NCBI RefSeq assembly: GCF_033100135.1
Contig: NZ_CP136920.1
Span: 2,046,001-2,110,000, forward strand
Length of the DNA stretch: 64,000 bases
Direction of reading: 5' to 3'
Source: Rubellicoccus peritrichatus
Lineage (GTDB): Bacteria; Verrucomicrobiota; Verrucomicrobiia; Opitutales; Cerasicoccaceae
Positions 1 through 6,944 of the stretch are shown piece after piece (positions within the stretch are counted from its first letter, which is position 1; every line of letters starts with the position of its first letter). The translations under genes were made by a program, and so were the position numbers. A model generated the notes under the pieces. That model saw nothing but the letters and a program-made list of their open reading frames with translations. It was not told the origin of the DNA and ran no database searches.

Positions 1-1
1 G

Positions 2-577
2 GAGGTCTCACCCGAGGGAATCGCACGGGCAGAACGTCTTGCTCGATTGTTGGCAGAGAAGGATTTCGTAGTTGTATCAGGGCTTGCTCGTGGTGTCGAT
101 ACTGCTGCAATGACTTCAGCAATTCGGTCTGGAGGAAACGTTGTTGGAGTCATTGGCACACCTATCGATTCTTTCTATCCTAAGGAGAATAAGAAACTTC
201 AGGAATATGTGGCTACGCACAATTTATTGATATCTCAGGTCCCATTTCTTAGGTATTCGATGCAAGATTATCGAATAAATAGATTTTATTTCCCTGAGCG
301 CAATGAGACGATGAGCGCTCTTTCTGAGGCGACAATTATTGTTGAGGCCTCAGACAAATCAGGAACATTAACTCAGGCGAGAGCGGCTCTTAAGCAGGGG
401 CGAAAGTTATTTATACTTAATAGTTGCTTTGAGAATCCTCGTATTACTTGGCCCGCAAAATATGAAAAGCGTGGAGCAATAAGAGTCAAAAGTGTTGATG
501 AAATTGTTGAGCGTTTAGCTGAGGATGATTCAGAACCATTTAGTTTAGAAAGTGAGTGGACGGTGGACCAGGATTGA
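2..577 (+). CDS. DprA/Smf-like SLOG protein, 5' truncated by window edge (ShosA-like)
   Basis: The reading frame is open from base 2, so the gene begins outside the window. The translation carries the hallmark DprA Rossmann core: a helix ending in LARLLAEKDFVVVSGLARGVDTAA, shown here as VVSGLARGVDTAA at about residues 24-36 of the visible part, then GGNVVGVIGTPID, and later ATIIVEASDKSGTLTQARAAL, which matches the family's (V/I)VEA-xx-SGsLiTAxxA motif. The gene overlaps the following phosphoribosyltransferase gene by 26 bp, implying coupled translation. DprA normally loads RecA on incoming DNA, but a DprA-like gene paired with a PRTase gene is the arrangement of the ShosTA toxin-antitoxin phage-defence system, where the DprA-like partner is the antitoxin. 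The family call is firm; the ShosA assignment is inference. Confidence 0.85.
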   Translation, partial: EVSPEGIARAERLARLLAEKDFVVVSGLARGVDTAAMTSAIRSGGNVVGVIGTPIDSFYPKENKKLQEYVATHNLLISQVPFLRYSMQDYRINRFYFPERNETMSALSEATIIVEASDKSGTLTQARAALKQGRKLFILNSCFENPRITWPAKYEKRGAIRVKSVDEIVERLAEDDSEPFSLESEWTVDQD

Positions 578-1190
578 GCGTGGTGTCACGCAGGCTTTTC
601 CAAATGCTTTATCTGATGAGGATGTTTGTTGGTATGCTCGTGAGTATGTAAAGTCTGGTGGGTATTCTGCATCAGATGGAAATCAGCTGATTGCTAATTT
701 CAAAATGAGTCCGAATTCTGCGAATTACGCGTCGCGTCAGTTTTACAAAGACAGAGCGTGCAGTCACTTTGCTAAAGAAGTCGCAAACGCTCTTTTGGAT
801 AATGTGTCGTTGTGTGTAATACCAACTTCAAAGAAGCCTGATTCACCAGAATTCGATCCTAGGTGGATGATGTTTATTCGAGAGTTAAGAAGAATTCGTT
901 CTGATTTAATAATTGAAAGCCCATTTGAGATAATAGAAAGCCACCAATGCGCACATCATGGTGGAGACAGGGGAACAAATGTATTTTATAATAAGCTTCG
1001 TTGGTTGGGGCTTACCCAGATGTCAGATTCTATAGTTGTTATAGATGATGTCATCACATCAGGAAATCACTTCGTGGATTGCAAGCGGATGCTGCTAGAA
1101 AATTCAACGGTTCGGAGTGTGTATGGCCTTTTTTGGGCACTTGCAATAGATCCACCTGATGACGATCAATTGGAACTTCTCGAGTTCTAA
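552..1190 (+). CDS. Phosphoribosyltransferase-fold protein (ShosT-like toxin candidate)
   Basis: Protein of 212 residues with a type I PRTase PRPP-binding loop, VVIDDVITSG, at residues 162-171 preceded by a hydrophobic strand. The residues upstream (VIPTSKKPDSP near 89-99) resemble the flexible-loop part of ComF-like PRTases. The start is GTG at 552 inside the end of the DprA-like gene (26-bp overlap), with no other good in-frame start before the conserved part. ComF-like PRTases normally act with DprA in competence, but the tight pairing within an accessory region fits ShosTA, in which the PRTase is toxic and the DprA-like protein neutralises it. The specific system name is inference from domain pair and order; the substrate cannot be told. 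Confidence 0.75.
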   Translation: MSGRWTRIERGVTQAFPNALSDEDVCWYAREYVKSGGYSASDGNQLIANFKMSPNSANYASRQFYKDRACSHFAKEVANALLDNVSLCVIPTSKKPDSPEFDPRWMMFIRELRRIRSDLIIESPFEIIESHQCAHHGGDRGTNVFYNKLRWLGLTQMSDSIVVIDDVITSGNHFVDCKRMLLENSTVRSVYGLFWALAIDPPDDDQLELLEF

Positions 1191-1200
1191 TTACTGACTT

Positions 1201-1235
1201 AGGCCTTAAGGAGCCTGCCGATCTCTAAGGCTTTT
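1201..1235 (+). terminator. Rho-independent terminator candidate after the PRTase gene
   Basis: AGGCCTTA at 1201-1208 pairs with TAAGGCTT at 1226-1233 (eight pairs, one G-T) across a 17-base loop, and the 3' arm runs into TTTT. It lies 11 bases after the stop of the PRTase gene. Confidence 0.5.
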
Positions 1236-1270
1236 CAATTATGGGTTAGAGAAGGTTTCGGTGAGGGATT

Positions 1271-1834
1271 CTAGTAAGCCTGATATGCAAAAACCTTAAT
1301 GGGCAGATCATAGTTTTTGATAATGCTGTTCACGCGGATGAAATACTTAAGGTCACTTTCGCTTTTTAGAATAAGGTAAATGGCCGGAGTCTTATTGGAC
1401 TGAAAACCATAGTTTAGACTTTGTCCGATAGCCTCTCCCCATTTATTGCCCCAATCAACCTCGATTGCCATATCGTCAGTAACAATGTCACAATAGGTTC
1501 CATCGTCCATTTTGACTTCTGTTTGCCCGCCCAATTCTTTTGCAATTAGATCTCTGTAGTAAGCTTCGTTTTTGACAACAGGTGTTGTAGCTTGATGTGT
1601 TGTTGTTGCTGGTGGCTTGTAGGAGGATGCTGGAGGTGTGTAAGTTGTAGTGCTCTGGCGAGAGTAGCCACTAGAGTAACTGGAAGATGAGGAAGATGAT
1701 CCTGAGTTGTGATAGTGGTATTCGCCCGTCTTCCTGTTTGTGTGCCCGCCGCTGGAGTCTGTCCGGCCTGGATGAGCATGAACAAGTAGGGGCAGGATGC
1801 AGAGGGCGATTGTCAGATACTTTAGATTGAGCAT
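1271..1834 (-). CDS. Exported YHYH-motif protein with possible PD-(D/E)XK-like C-terminal domain
   Basis: 187 residues. The N-terminus is a signal peptide (MLNLKYLTIALCILPLLVHA). It is followed by the YHYH segment HPGRTDSSGGHTNRKTGEYHYH, with key positions HPG-T-GGH-N-TGEYHYH at residues 21-42, then a Ser/Thr/Pro-rich linker (about 44-85) and a C-terminal domain (about 90-187). That domain reads DGTYCDIVTDD-AIEVDWGNKW-GQSLNYG, a D...ExD...K...QxxxY pattern reminiscent of restriction-like nuclease folds, although the usual ExK is EVD here. This architecture occurs as a conserved exported family of unknown role. Secretion is well supported; nuclease activity is only a suggestion. Confidence 0.75.
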   Translation of the reverse strand: MLNLKYLTIALCILPLLVHAHPGRTDSSGGHTNRKTGEYHYHNSGSSSSSSSYSSGYSRQSTTTYTPPASSYKPPATTTHQATTPVVKNEAYYRDLIAKELGGQTEVKMDDGTYCDIVTDDMAIEVDWGNKWGEAIGQSLNYGFQSNKTPAIYLILKSESDLKYFIRVNSIIKNYDLPIKVFAYQAY

Positions 1835-1915
1835 ATTGTTTTAGAAGCTCACAGAGTAGTAATTGCAATCCTCATTGCCCCCAAATTTTAGGGGTAACTT
1901 CGGTTTTCTGGCTAA

Positions 1916-2029
1916 AAAAAGAACTTTCGCGAAATACGAGCATTGTTCGCTGACTTTGATTTCTTCCATGAATTACCTGATGACCATGAAAACAGGCTTG
2001 AAGACATCCAGCGCAATCGAGTTTGGTAG
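1916..2029 (+). pseudogene. Possible C-terminal remnant of a lost gene
   Basis: After an in-frame stop at 1913-1915, the frame stays open for 37 codons to TAG at 2027-2029. The translation is rich in charged residues and protein-like (FADFDFFHELPDDHE, then NRLEDIQRNRVW). There is no good ATG in frame, so it cannot be a complete gene. It may be the tail of a gene deleted when the DUF4062 gene arrived. I do not recognise the family. Weak evidence. Confidence 0.25.
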
Positions 2030-2065
2030 TAAAGTCTACTTTTTTACCTTAATTATTTTAAGAAT

Positions 2066-3118
2066 ATGGATAAAAAATACCAAATATTTATCAGTTCAAC
2101 ATATAGTGATCTTAAAGAGCAACGAGATCAGGTAATAAAGTCTGTTCTAGAGATGGGGCACATTCCGGTTGGGATGGAAATGTTTAGTGCAGCTGATGAG
2201 GAACAGTGGAAGATAATTCAGAGAACGATTGATGAATGTGATTACTACATTGTTATCGTTGCACATCGATATGGTTCTGAGGTTGATGGGATTGGATATA
2301 CAGAGAAGGAGTATGATTATGCATTAGAATGCAATATCCCCATCATGGGCTTTATAATTGATGATAAAACGGAATGGAATGCTCAATATATTGATCAAGA
2401 GGCTGGTAAGGTTGAAAAGCTGAAAAAATTTAAGCATAAAGTTAAGGAGAAGCCAGTTGGATTTTGGAAAAATACTGAAGACGTTTATGGGAAAGCATCT
2501 ATTGCATTGATGAAGCAATTCAATGTAAATCCTCGTGTCGGTTGGATCAAGGCAGATCGGGTGACAAGTGAGCAGTCTACCAGTGAGTTGCTTAGACTTC
2601 GTAGTGAGATTGATGAGTATAAAGCAAAGATCCAATTAATGGAGGAAAAGATTGGATCGCGTTCAGAGGAGTATGCTCATTCTACTGAGCGTGTTTCATT
2701 GGAAGGACTTTGTGATGTTCTAGATGTGCTCAATTCAAAAACATACAAGAAAGTTATGAAACATAAGAACGTTCAGCTGGAAGTTGATCTTAGTTGGGCT
2801 ACGATATTGGGCCATATTCTTCCTGCACTTGTTACAAATCCGACTGAACAGATTCTAAAAAATACGATAGGATTATTGATTAAAGAGTCTTTACCAGATG
2901 CATGCCACAAGAAATATGAACCAGATTATGTTGATGTGGTAAAACCTTCTAGGGAAACATATGATACAATTAAAATTCAGCTGCTTGCACTTGGCTATGG
3001 AGATCTTCAGGCTGATCTTGAATCCAAGCAAAGAGCTGGTCGATGGATATTGAGCGATTTAGGCCGTAAACGTATGTATGAACTGAAGGCACAGAAATCT
3101 GGAATAGTAGAGGCATGA
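2066..3118 (+). CDS. DUF4062-domain protein, candidate defence effector/sensor
   Basis: 350 residues. The N-terminal 1-85 matches DUF4062: KYQIFISSTYSDLKEQRD, HIPVGMEMFSAADEEQW and CDYYIVIVAHRYGS. This is a TIR/SLOG-like Rossmannoid fold often found at the N-terminus of STAND-type and other conflict-system proteins. A coiled-coil stretch follows at about 175-205 (RLRSEIDEYKAKIQLMEEKIGS), then an alpha-helical C-terminal part that I cannot assign and that ends with a winged-helix-like segment (about 305-345). It stands alone on the + strand between minus-strand genes in the accessory end of the prophage. No Walker motifs are seen, so it is not a STAND ATPase itself. A role in anti-phage defence is inference from family and place. 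Confidence 0.75.
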   Translation: MDKKYQIFISSTYSDLKEQRDQVIKSVLEMGHIPVGMEMFSAADEEQWKIIQRTIDECDYYIVIVAHRYGSEVDGIGYTEKEYDYALECNIPIMGFIIDDKTEWNAQYIDQEAGKVEKLKKFKHKVKEKPVGFWKNTEDVYGKASIALMKQFNVNPRVGWIKADRVTSEQSTSELLRLRSEIDEYKAKIQLMEEKIGSRSEEYAHSTERVSLEGLCDVLDVLNSKTYKKVMKHKNVQLEVDLSWATILGHILPALVTNPTEQILKNTIGLLIKESLPDACHKKYEPDYVDVVKPSRETYDTIKIQLLALGYGDLQADLESKQRAGRWILSDLGRKRMYELKAQKSGIVEA

Positions 3119-3164
3119 AAACTACTAAGGATCAAATCACCAAATTTGTGCAAAAGCTGAATTG

Positions 3165-3692
3165 CTATAGCTTATCAAGAGTTTTTCTTTCTTCAGAAAA
3201 ATCCAGATCTGGTTCAAATTCTTTGGTCTGATAAACAATCAAGTGATTTGAAAAGTCATCAGAAATAAAGAGAGCATTCGAAATTGTGGAAGAATCCGTT
3301 TCTCTGGTTGATATGGTGTCTGTTTTTTTGGTTGTGCTTTTGTTTGCTACTTTTGCTGGTCCATGTTTTTTATCCAGAAGTGCCTCGACTTTATCAAATG
3401 AGATCTTTGGCTTCATGGTTTTGCCATCATACTCTTTGAGGTAAGTTCCTTCGTAGAGTCGACCATTTGAATCGAAGCGATAGGTGACATCCATATTAAC
3501 TCCGGCGATTGTATCGTTTAAGATAAGCCAGTGTTCATCTTTTCGTTCAGATGTTGGAGTCTTTTCAAGTTCCCAAACCTCTTCAATGGTCATTCCCCAA
3601 GAAGCATTACGAAAATCAGACTCATGGGCTCCTTTTTCAGCTCTTAGACATAGCGTTGCAATGAGTAGGAAGCAAGAAACGGCATTTCTCAT
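3165..3692 (-). CDS. Exported protein of unknown function
   Basis: 175 residues with an N-terminal signal peptide (MRNAVSCFLLIATLCLRA). The mature part opens with SDFRNASWGMTIEEVWELE, the FR..xWGMs.eeV motif seen in many short secreted or periplasmic bacterial proteins of unknown role. A beta-rich stretch and a segment FDKVEALLDKKHGPA follow, typical of the same family. It is convergent with the DUF4062 gene (46-bp gap), and the next minus-strand gene starts 57 bp upstream. No function can be proposed. Confidence 0.65.
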   Translation of the reverse strand: MRNAVSCFLLIATLCLRAEKGAHESDFRNASWGMTIEEVWELEKTPTSERKDEHWLILNDTIAGVNMDVTYRFDSNGRLYEGTYLKEYDGKTMKPKISFDKVEALLDKKHGPAKVANKSTTKKTDTISTRETDSSTISNALFISDDFSNHLIVYQTKEFEPDLDFSEERKTLDKL

Positions 3693-3749
3693 ACCGTCAA
3701 AAAAACACCAAGAATCAGTGTTTGCCAGCCTAAATCAAGGTCTGATTAT

Positions 3750-4028
3750 CTAGCAATCACCATATGTAATATACATTCCGATACCAACAAATACAGCTAT
3801 AGTCACGATACCCGCAAAGATGTTTGTGGTTATGACTCCAGCAAAGACTCCAGCTATGATTCCCACAAAAGCTATGGCACCACCCAAGTCCTTTTTTAAA
3901 CGAGATTTAGTAACTCCTCTTTCTACATGTGCCTGAGCTACTCCTTTTATCGGATTCCCACAATTAGGGCATGATGCGGCATTGCTTGAGACCCTCTTCC
4001 CACAATCTGAACAACTAATTAATGCCAT
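3750..4028 (-). CDS. Zinc-ribbon membrane protein
   Basis: 92 residues. An N-terminal zinc ribbon has four cysteines in two CxxC pairs (C6, C9, C20, C23: CSDCGKR...CPNCGNP). Two closely spaced hydrophobic segments follow at about 50-70 and 73-88 (IAFVGIIAGVFAGVI, IFAGIVTIAVFVGIGMYI), predicted to span the inner membrane. Small zinc-ribbon plus TM proteins are common in bacteria with no uniform role. It lies between the exported protein gene and the repressor gene on the same strand and may be part of the prophage lysogeny cluster or an accessory gene. Confidence 0.65.
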   Translation of the reverse strand: MALISCSDCGKRVSSNAASCPNCGNPIKGVAQAHVERGVTKSRLKKDLGGAIAFVGIIAGVFAGVITTNIFAGIVTIAVFVGIGMYITYGDC

Positions 4029-4095
4029 TTTACTAAGGGAGGTTATTCGTTAGGTCTCGTCAATATCATAGTCACTCCCAATTTATGCAGGCACA

Positions 4096-4665
4096 TCAGC
4101 CAGCCTTCTTAGCCTTTTTCCGAGCTGCCTTGACTATTTCTTCCATCTCACTGGCTTTTTGAGATGCTCCCGGTTGCTCCTTCATCGTCTTAGTTTGATC
4201 CTCAGATAATTTCAAAATGGAATCACCATTTTCTTCCATATTTTCATTTTTGGAAGCTGCTGAAGCTTCATAGAGGTCTATATTGGCCTGCATCAGTTCA
4301 TGCATTTCAGGGATTTTTGCAGCAATTTGAGCTAGGCGAACTACAGTTTTATATACGGAAACTGGGACATCTTCAAAATCTGAACCTTCATTTAATGAAG
4401 GTTGACTGATTTTGACTAAGTTCGCAGGTAAGCCAGAATCTTCAATTATATCTTCAAGGCGAGCTATTAGCAATTGTGCCTTAGCATTAGGATCTTTGGA
4501 TGCATTATGACATAGGGCACGTAGGACTTTAGGCGATGGATCAAGCGTTCCCTTTGTGAGTCGTGACATAGTGGCGGAATCTATTTTCGCGGCTTCGCCA
4601 ATTTCAAGTTTGGTCGAATTTTCCTGAAAGAGAATTTGTTGGAGTGTGGATCCAAATGAGTTCAT
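4096..4665 (-). CDS. Prophage repressor-like HTH protein
   Basis: 189 residues from the ATG chosen here; a TTG 36 bases further upstream would add 12 residues, but the conserved part begins with MNSFGSTLQQILF. The N-terminal helix-turn-helix is clear: TKLEIGEAAKIDSATMSRLTKG, XRE/Cro type, at about 18-40. The middle is acidic, and the C-terminus is strongly basic (AARKKAKKAG) after a helical stretch. It has no LexA/CI-type Ser-Lys protease signature, so autocleavage is not indicated. It faces away from the early operon, across about 90 bp containing a TTGAC/GTCAA inverted repeat. That position is typical of the lysogeny repressor. Confidence 0.7.
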   Translation of the reverse strand: MNSFGSTLQQILFQENSTKLEIGEAAKIDSATMSRLTKGTLDPSPKVLRALCHNASKDPNAKAQLLIARLEDIIEDSGLPANLVKISQPSLNEGSDFEDVPVSVYKTVVRLAQIAAKIPEMHELMQANIDLYEASAASKNENMEENGDSILKLSEDQTKTMKEQPGASQKASEMEEIVKAARKKAKKAG

Positions 4666-4708
4666 GAACTGCTTTAAAAGAAAAAATTGAGAAAAAGTCA
4701 AATTTCTT

Positions 4709-4736
4709 ATTGACCCGATTCTGATTATATGTCAAT
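4709..4736. promoter_or_regulatory. Divergent operator/promoter between repressor and early operon
   Basis: ATTGAC at 4709-4714 and GTCAAT at 4731-4736 form a perfect 6-bp inverted repeat with a 16-bp spacer. On the minus strand TTGACA is a consensus -35 box, with an AT-rich -10-like CAATAA 17 bp away leading to the repressor. The spacer holds TTCTGATTAT (4719-4728), which recurs at 5445-5454 on the other strand beside another TTGACA. This looks like the repressor operator region. Confidence 0.5.
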
Positions 4737-4756
4737 TTCGTCTCAAAAATCAGAAG

Positions 4757-4939
4757 ATGAGTGTAATCGAAGCAACAAAGAAAAATATCCAGCGAGTATT
4801 CCGCTCGGCAATTAAGCTAAATGGGTCGAGTCCAAGGGTAGTAGCTGAATTAGAAAAATTTCAGAAACACGTGGATGCTTTCGTAGAGAAGAAGGAAGAC
4901 AATTCAAGCAACTCTATCAAAAACCAACCAGCCGCCTAA
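4757..4939 (+). CDS. Small early phage protein
   Basis: 60 residues and the first gene rightwards from the repressor operator, where phages carry Cro/CII-like or antirepressor proteins. The sequence is mostly helical and basic at the N-terminus (MSVIEATKKNIQRVFRSAIKLNG), then acidic/Asn-rich, ending QPAA. I see no clear helix-turn-helix. The 15 bases across its stop (4931-4945) are identical to those at 5747-5761, before the ParB-like gene. Function unknown. Confidence 0.55.
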   Translation: MSVIEATKKNIQRVFRSAIKLNGSSPRVVAELEKFQKHVDAFVEKKEDNSSNSIKNQPAA

Positions 4940-5024
4940 GTCATGAACGCAAAAGGACACCAACTCAGTTTACGATCATTTATTCCAGAATGGTGCCAAC
5001 ATGAAAACACAAGTGCAAGCAGCA

Positions 5025-5414
5025 TCAGAATCCATGGTTCTTATAAAACTTACGCTCTTCTTCGGACATGTCATCTGGAGGACTAATAACCATACGATAT
5101 GAACGATCAGAATTCATCAACATTTGGACAGCTTCCTGTATCTCTTCGTCATCTGGAGGATTATGTGGATCTAGTGGAAGAAGCATATCCGGATCGCACT
5201 CAGCGTAAGCATTCTCCTTCAGGCATGTATTCCATAGATGTTTTACCTGATTCAAAATCAGTGATTCAGGGGGTTGTTTCTTATGTCCTCCGACCATGTG
5301 GAGTTGAATGCAGCAAACAAAGAAGCCATCGCCGGTATGCTTGTATCTTGGCCAAAGGAAATGTCCCTCTGCAGTTGGGAGTGATTCGTAAGGGCTAATA
5401 AACCAATATTCCAC
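5025..5414 (-). CDS. Small acidic phage protein of unknown function (antisense)
   Basis: 129 residues on the minus strand inside the rightward early operon. The GTG start at 5414 is preceded by AGGA (8-9 bases upstream) and, further up, by TTGACA plus the TTCTGATTAT motif seen at the repressor operator. The C-terminal half is acidic and proline-rich (LLPLDPHNPPDDEEIQEAV, SPPDDMSEEERKF), which reads like real protein. An overlapping + strand frame of 99 codons has poorer composition and is taken as its shadow. The segment holding this gene and the next is flanked by 15-bp direct repeats, suggesting it was inserted. Function unknown. Confidence 0.55.
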   Translation of the reverse strand: MEYWFISPYESLPTAEGHFLWPRYKHTGDGFFVCCIQLHMVGGHKKQPPESLILNQVKHLWNTCLKENAYAECDPDMLLPLDPHNPPDDEEIQEAVQMLMNSDRSYRMVISPPDDMSEEERKFYKNHGF

Positions 5415-5444
5415 GATAATTCCTATCCAAAATATTCATTTTAA

Positions 5445-5461
5445 ATAATCAGAACTGTCAA
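5445..5461 (-). promoter_or_regulatory. Second copy of repressor-operator-like motif
   Basis: Read on the minus strand, TTGACA (5461-5456) is followed after one base by TTCTGATTAT (5454-5445). The same ten bases follow TTGACC at the repressor operator (4710-4728). Here they lie 31 bp upstream of the GTG of the antisense gene and 25 bp before the + strand gene at 5486. Confidence 0.4.
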
Positions 5462-5485
5462 CTTACAAAATAGGCAATCAAAGAT

Positions 5486-5755
5486 ATGAACGTTCTAATC
5501 GAAACTTTTCTTGAAAACGAATCTCTCTATCTAGACGTCATTGTAGAGGTCAAATTAGACTATGATCTCGAAGAGGGTGACATGGTAAATGTCTACGATG
5601 CTGAAACCCAGAAAATCATTCCACAACTGATTTGGGACGATCTGATCGATGATGGAAAATATGAAGAGATCGTAGAATCTGCATTTGCTGGTGAAAGCTA
5701 TTATGCAGGAAAGCTTATTCCAGAATCCACAACTGAAACTCTGAAAGCCGCCTAA
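5486..5755 (+). CDS. Small acidic early phage protein
   Basis: 89 residues and strongly acidic (many Asp and Glu, for example LDYDLEEGDMVNVYDAETQ and DDLIDDGKYEEIVES). Such highly acidic small early proteins can be DNA mimics or inhibitors of host proteins, but nothing specific is recognised. It ends LKAA. Its stop and the next start are only three bases apart, within a 15-bp sequence repeated at 4931-4945. It is divergent from the antisense gene across 71 bp. Confidence 0.6.
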   Translation: MNVLIETFLENESLYLDVIVEVKLDYDLEEGDMVNVYDAETQKIIPQLIWDDLIDDGKYEEIVESAFAGESYYAGKLIPESTTETLKAA

Positions 5756-5758
5756 GTC

Positions 5759-6607
5759 ATGGGTTACAAAGATCAGTATCCTCTTACTTCTATCACTGCT
5801 GATTCTGCCTTTCAGATACGGGCGAAGATGGATAGTAAATGGATTAAAGAGCTGTCAGAACTTTATAAAGCTGGTGCAACTATTGATCCTGTTACGGTTT
5901 ATGTAACTAACAGGAGAGATCCAGACTTTCTTTTGGTTGATGGTTTTCATCGATTTGAAGCTGCGAAAAAAGCAGGACAGAAAAGCATCTCAGTAAAAGT
6001 CATTGAAGGTTCAAGGGCTGATGCAATGAAAGCAGCTTTGGGTGCAAACGTTCGTCATGGAATTCAAAGGACAAACGCTGACAAACGTAGGGCAGCAGAG
6101 GTCGCTATTAAAGAATTTCCAGATCTATCAACTGCAGAATTAGCACGAATTTGTGGTGTTTCCTGGACATGTATTGATAATACTAAACAAGAATTTCAAT
6201 CTTCTTCGATTGAGGGTTCAGAATCAGAAAAGGCAATTGGTCGAGATGGGAAATCGAGACCTCGAAGACTCAAAGTAAAGAAGCCAATTTCTTCATCCAA
6301 ACGGGATGATGTAAAACATGATAATCAGGTTAGTAGCAGTAGTAAGGCCTCGTCCGGTCGAGCCACCGGGCGGGGTTCTGCTAAGAAACCAGCAGCTGAC
6401 AAAAATGAAGTCGATGAATGTCCAGTTCCGCCACGGCTTGAGCTGAGACCTTCACCTCCAGCATCAGAGCGCACAGTAATTTCTTTTAAAGAAGCAGCGG
6501 TCCTATCAATCCCGCTATTAGAAAAAAGCCTCCCGCACCTCACGAAAGACGAAGAAGCACAAGCCCGTCTCGTGATCTCTACATTCAAAAACGGATACGC
6601 TGCTTAA
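5759..6607 (+). CDS. ParB-like nuclease/DNA-binding protein
   Basis: 282 residues. Residues 1-90 form a ParB/sulfiredoxin-like domain: an N-terminal SITADSAFQIR box, then VTVYVTNRRDPDFLLVDGFHRFEAAKKAG (the conserved DGxHRxxAa core at about 62-72). A helix-turn-helix follows at about 120-140 (STAELARICGVSWTCIDNTKQ), then a long low-complexity Ser/Lys/Pro linker and a short C-terminal helix ending GYAA. Phages use such proteins as nucleases, transcription regulators or partition proteins. No ParA partner is next to it, so chromosome-style partitioning is unlikely. It sits in the early operon and probably binds phage DNA. Confidence 0.8.
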   Translation: MGYKDQYPLTSITADSAFQIRAKMDSKWIKELSELYKAGATIDPVTVYVTNRRDPDFLLVDGFHRFEAAKKAGQKSISVKVIEGSRADAMKAALGANVRHGIQRTNADKRRAAEVAIKEFPDLSTAELARICGVSWTCIDNTKQEFQSSSIEGSESEKAIGRDGKSRPRRLKVKKPISSSKRDDVKHDNQVSSSSKASSGRATGRGSAKKPAADKNEVDECPVPPRLELRPSPPASERTVISFKEAAVLSIPLLEKSLPHLTKDEEAQARLVISTFKNGYAA

Positions 6608-6611
6608 TGCC

Positions 6612-6944
6612 ATGAACGACCTGGTCCTCAAAGAAACCATACGCGAGACTGTGCGTGATACCTTCAGCAAGATGCTGATGGAGTCTGCTAGGCCTTGGGT
6701 TTCTGGGGACCAGGAAGCGGCATTGTATGTTGGTTTCAAATCACGGGATAAGTTCAAAACATGGGCTGATAAATGGGGCGTAGTGCCTCGCCGTGAAGAT
6801 GGAATCAATCTCTGGAAACGCAGTGATTTAAACAAAGCAGCTGAGAAAGCACACAGACCAACTCTAAAGGAAGCCATGGGGTTAGAGCCTTGGCAGTATC
6901 TCTACAAAAAATCCAAAGATAAGAAAAAGGGAAAAGCAGCATGA
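6612..6944 (+). CDS. Small basic DNA-binding protein, excisionase-like
   Basis: 110 residues. After an N-terminal helix, residues 30-75 (SGDQEAALYVGFKSRDKFKTW, then VVPRREDGINLWKRSDL) resemble the MerR/Xis-type winged helix-turn-helix, in which a helix-turn-helix is followed by a basic hairpin and a W-KRSDL ending. The C-terminus is highly basic (KKSKDKKKGKAA). It begins four bases after the ParB-like gene and overlaps the next gene by four bases (ATGA). An excisionase or regulatory role is plausible; there is no integrase in the window to test the link. Confidence 0.6.
   Translation: MNDLVLKETIRETVRDTFSKMLMESARPWVSGDQEAALYVGFKSRDKFKTWADKWGVVPRREDGINLWKRSDLNKAAEKAHRPTLKEAMGLEPWQYLYKKSKDKKKGKAA

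Noticed and set aside
4943-5086. A 47-codon + strand frame starting at the first copy of the repeated 15-bp junction
   Set aside because: It overlaps the end of the better-supported antisense gene and has no family resemblance. Its ATG is explained by the duplicated junction sequence.
5099-5398. 99-codon + strand frame
   Set aside because: Antisense to the 129-residue minus-strand gene, which has a ribosome binding site, a promoter-like motif and more protein-like composition.
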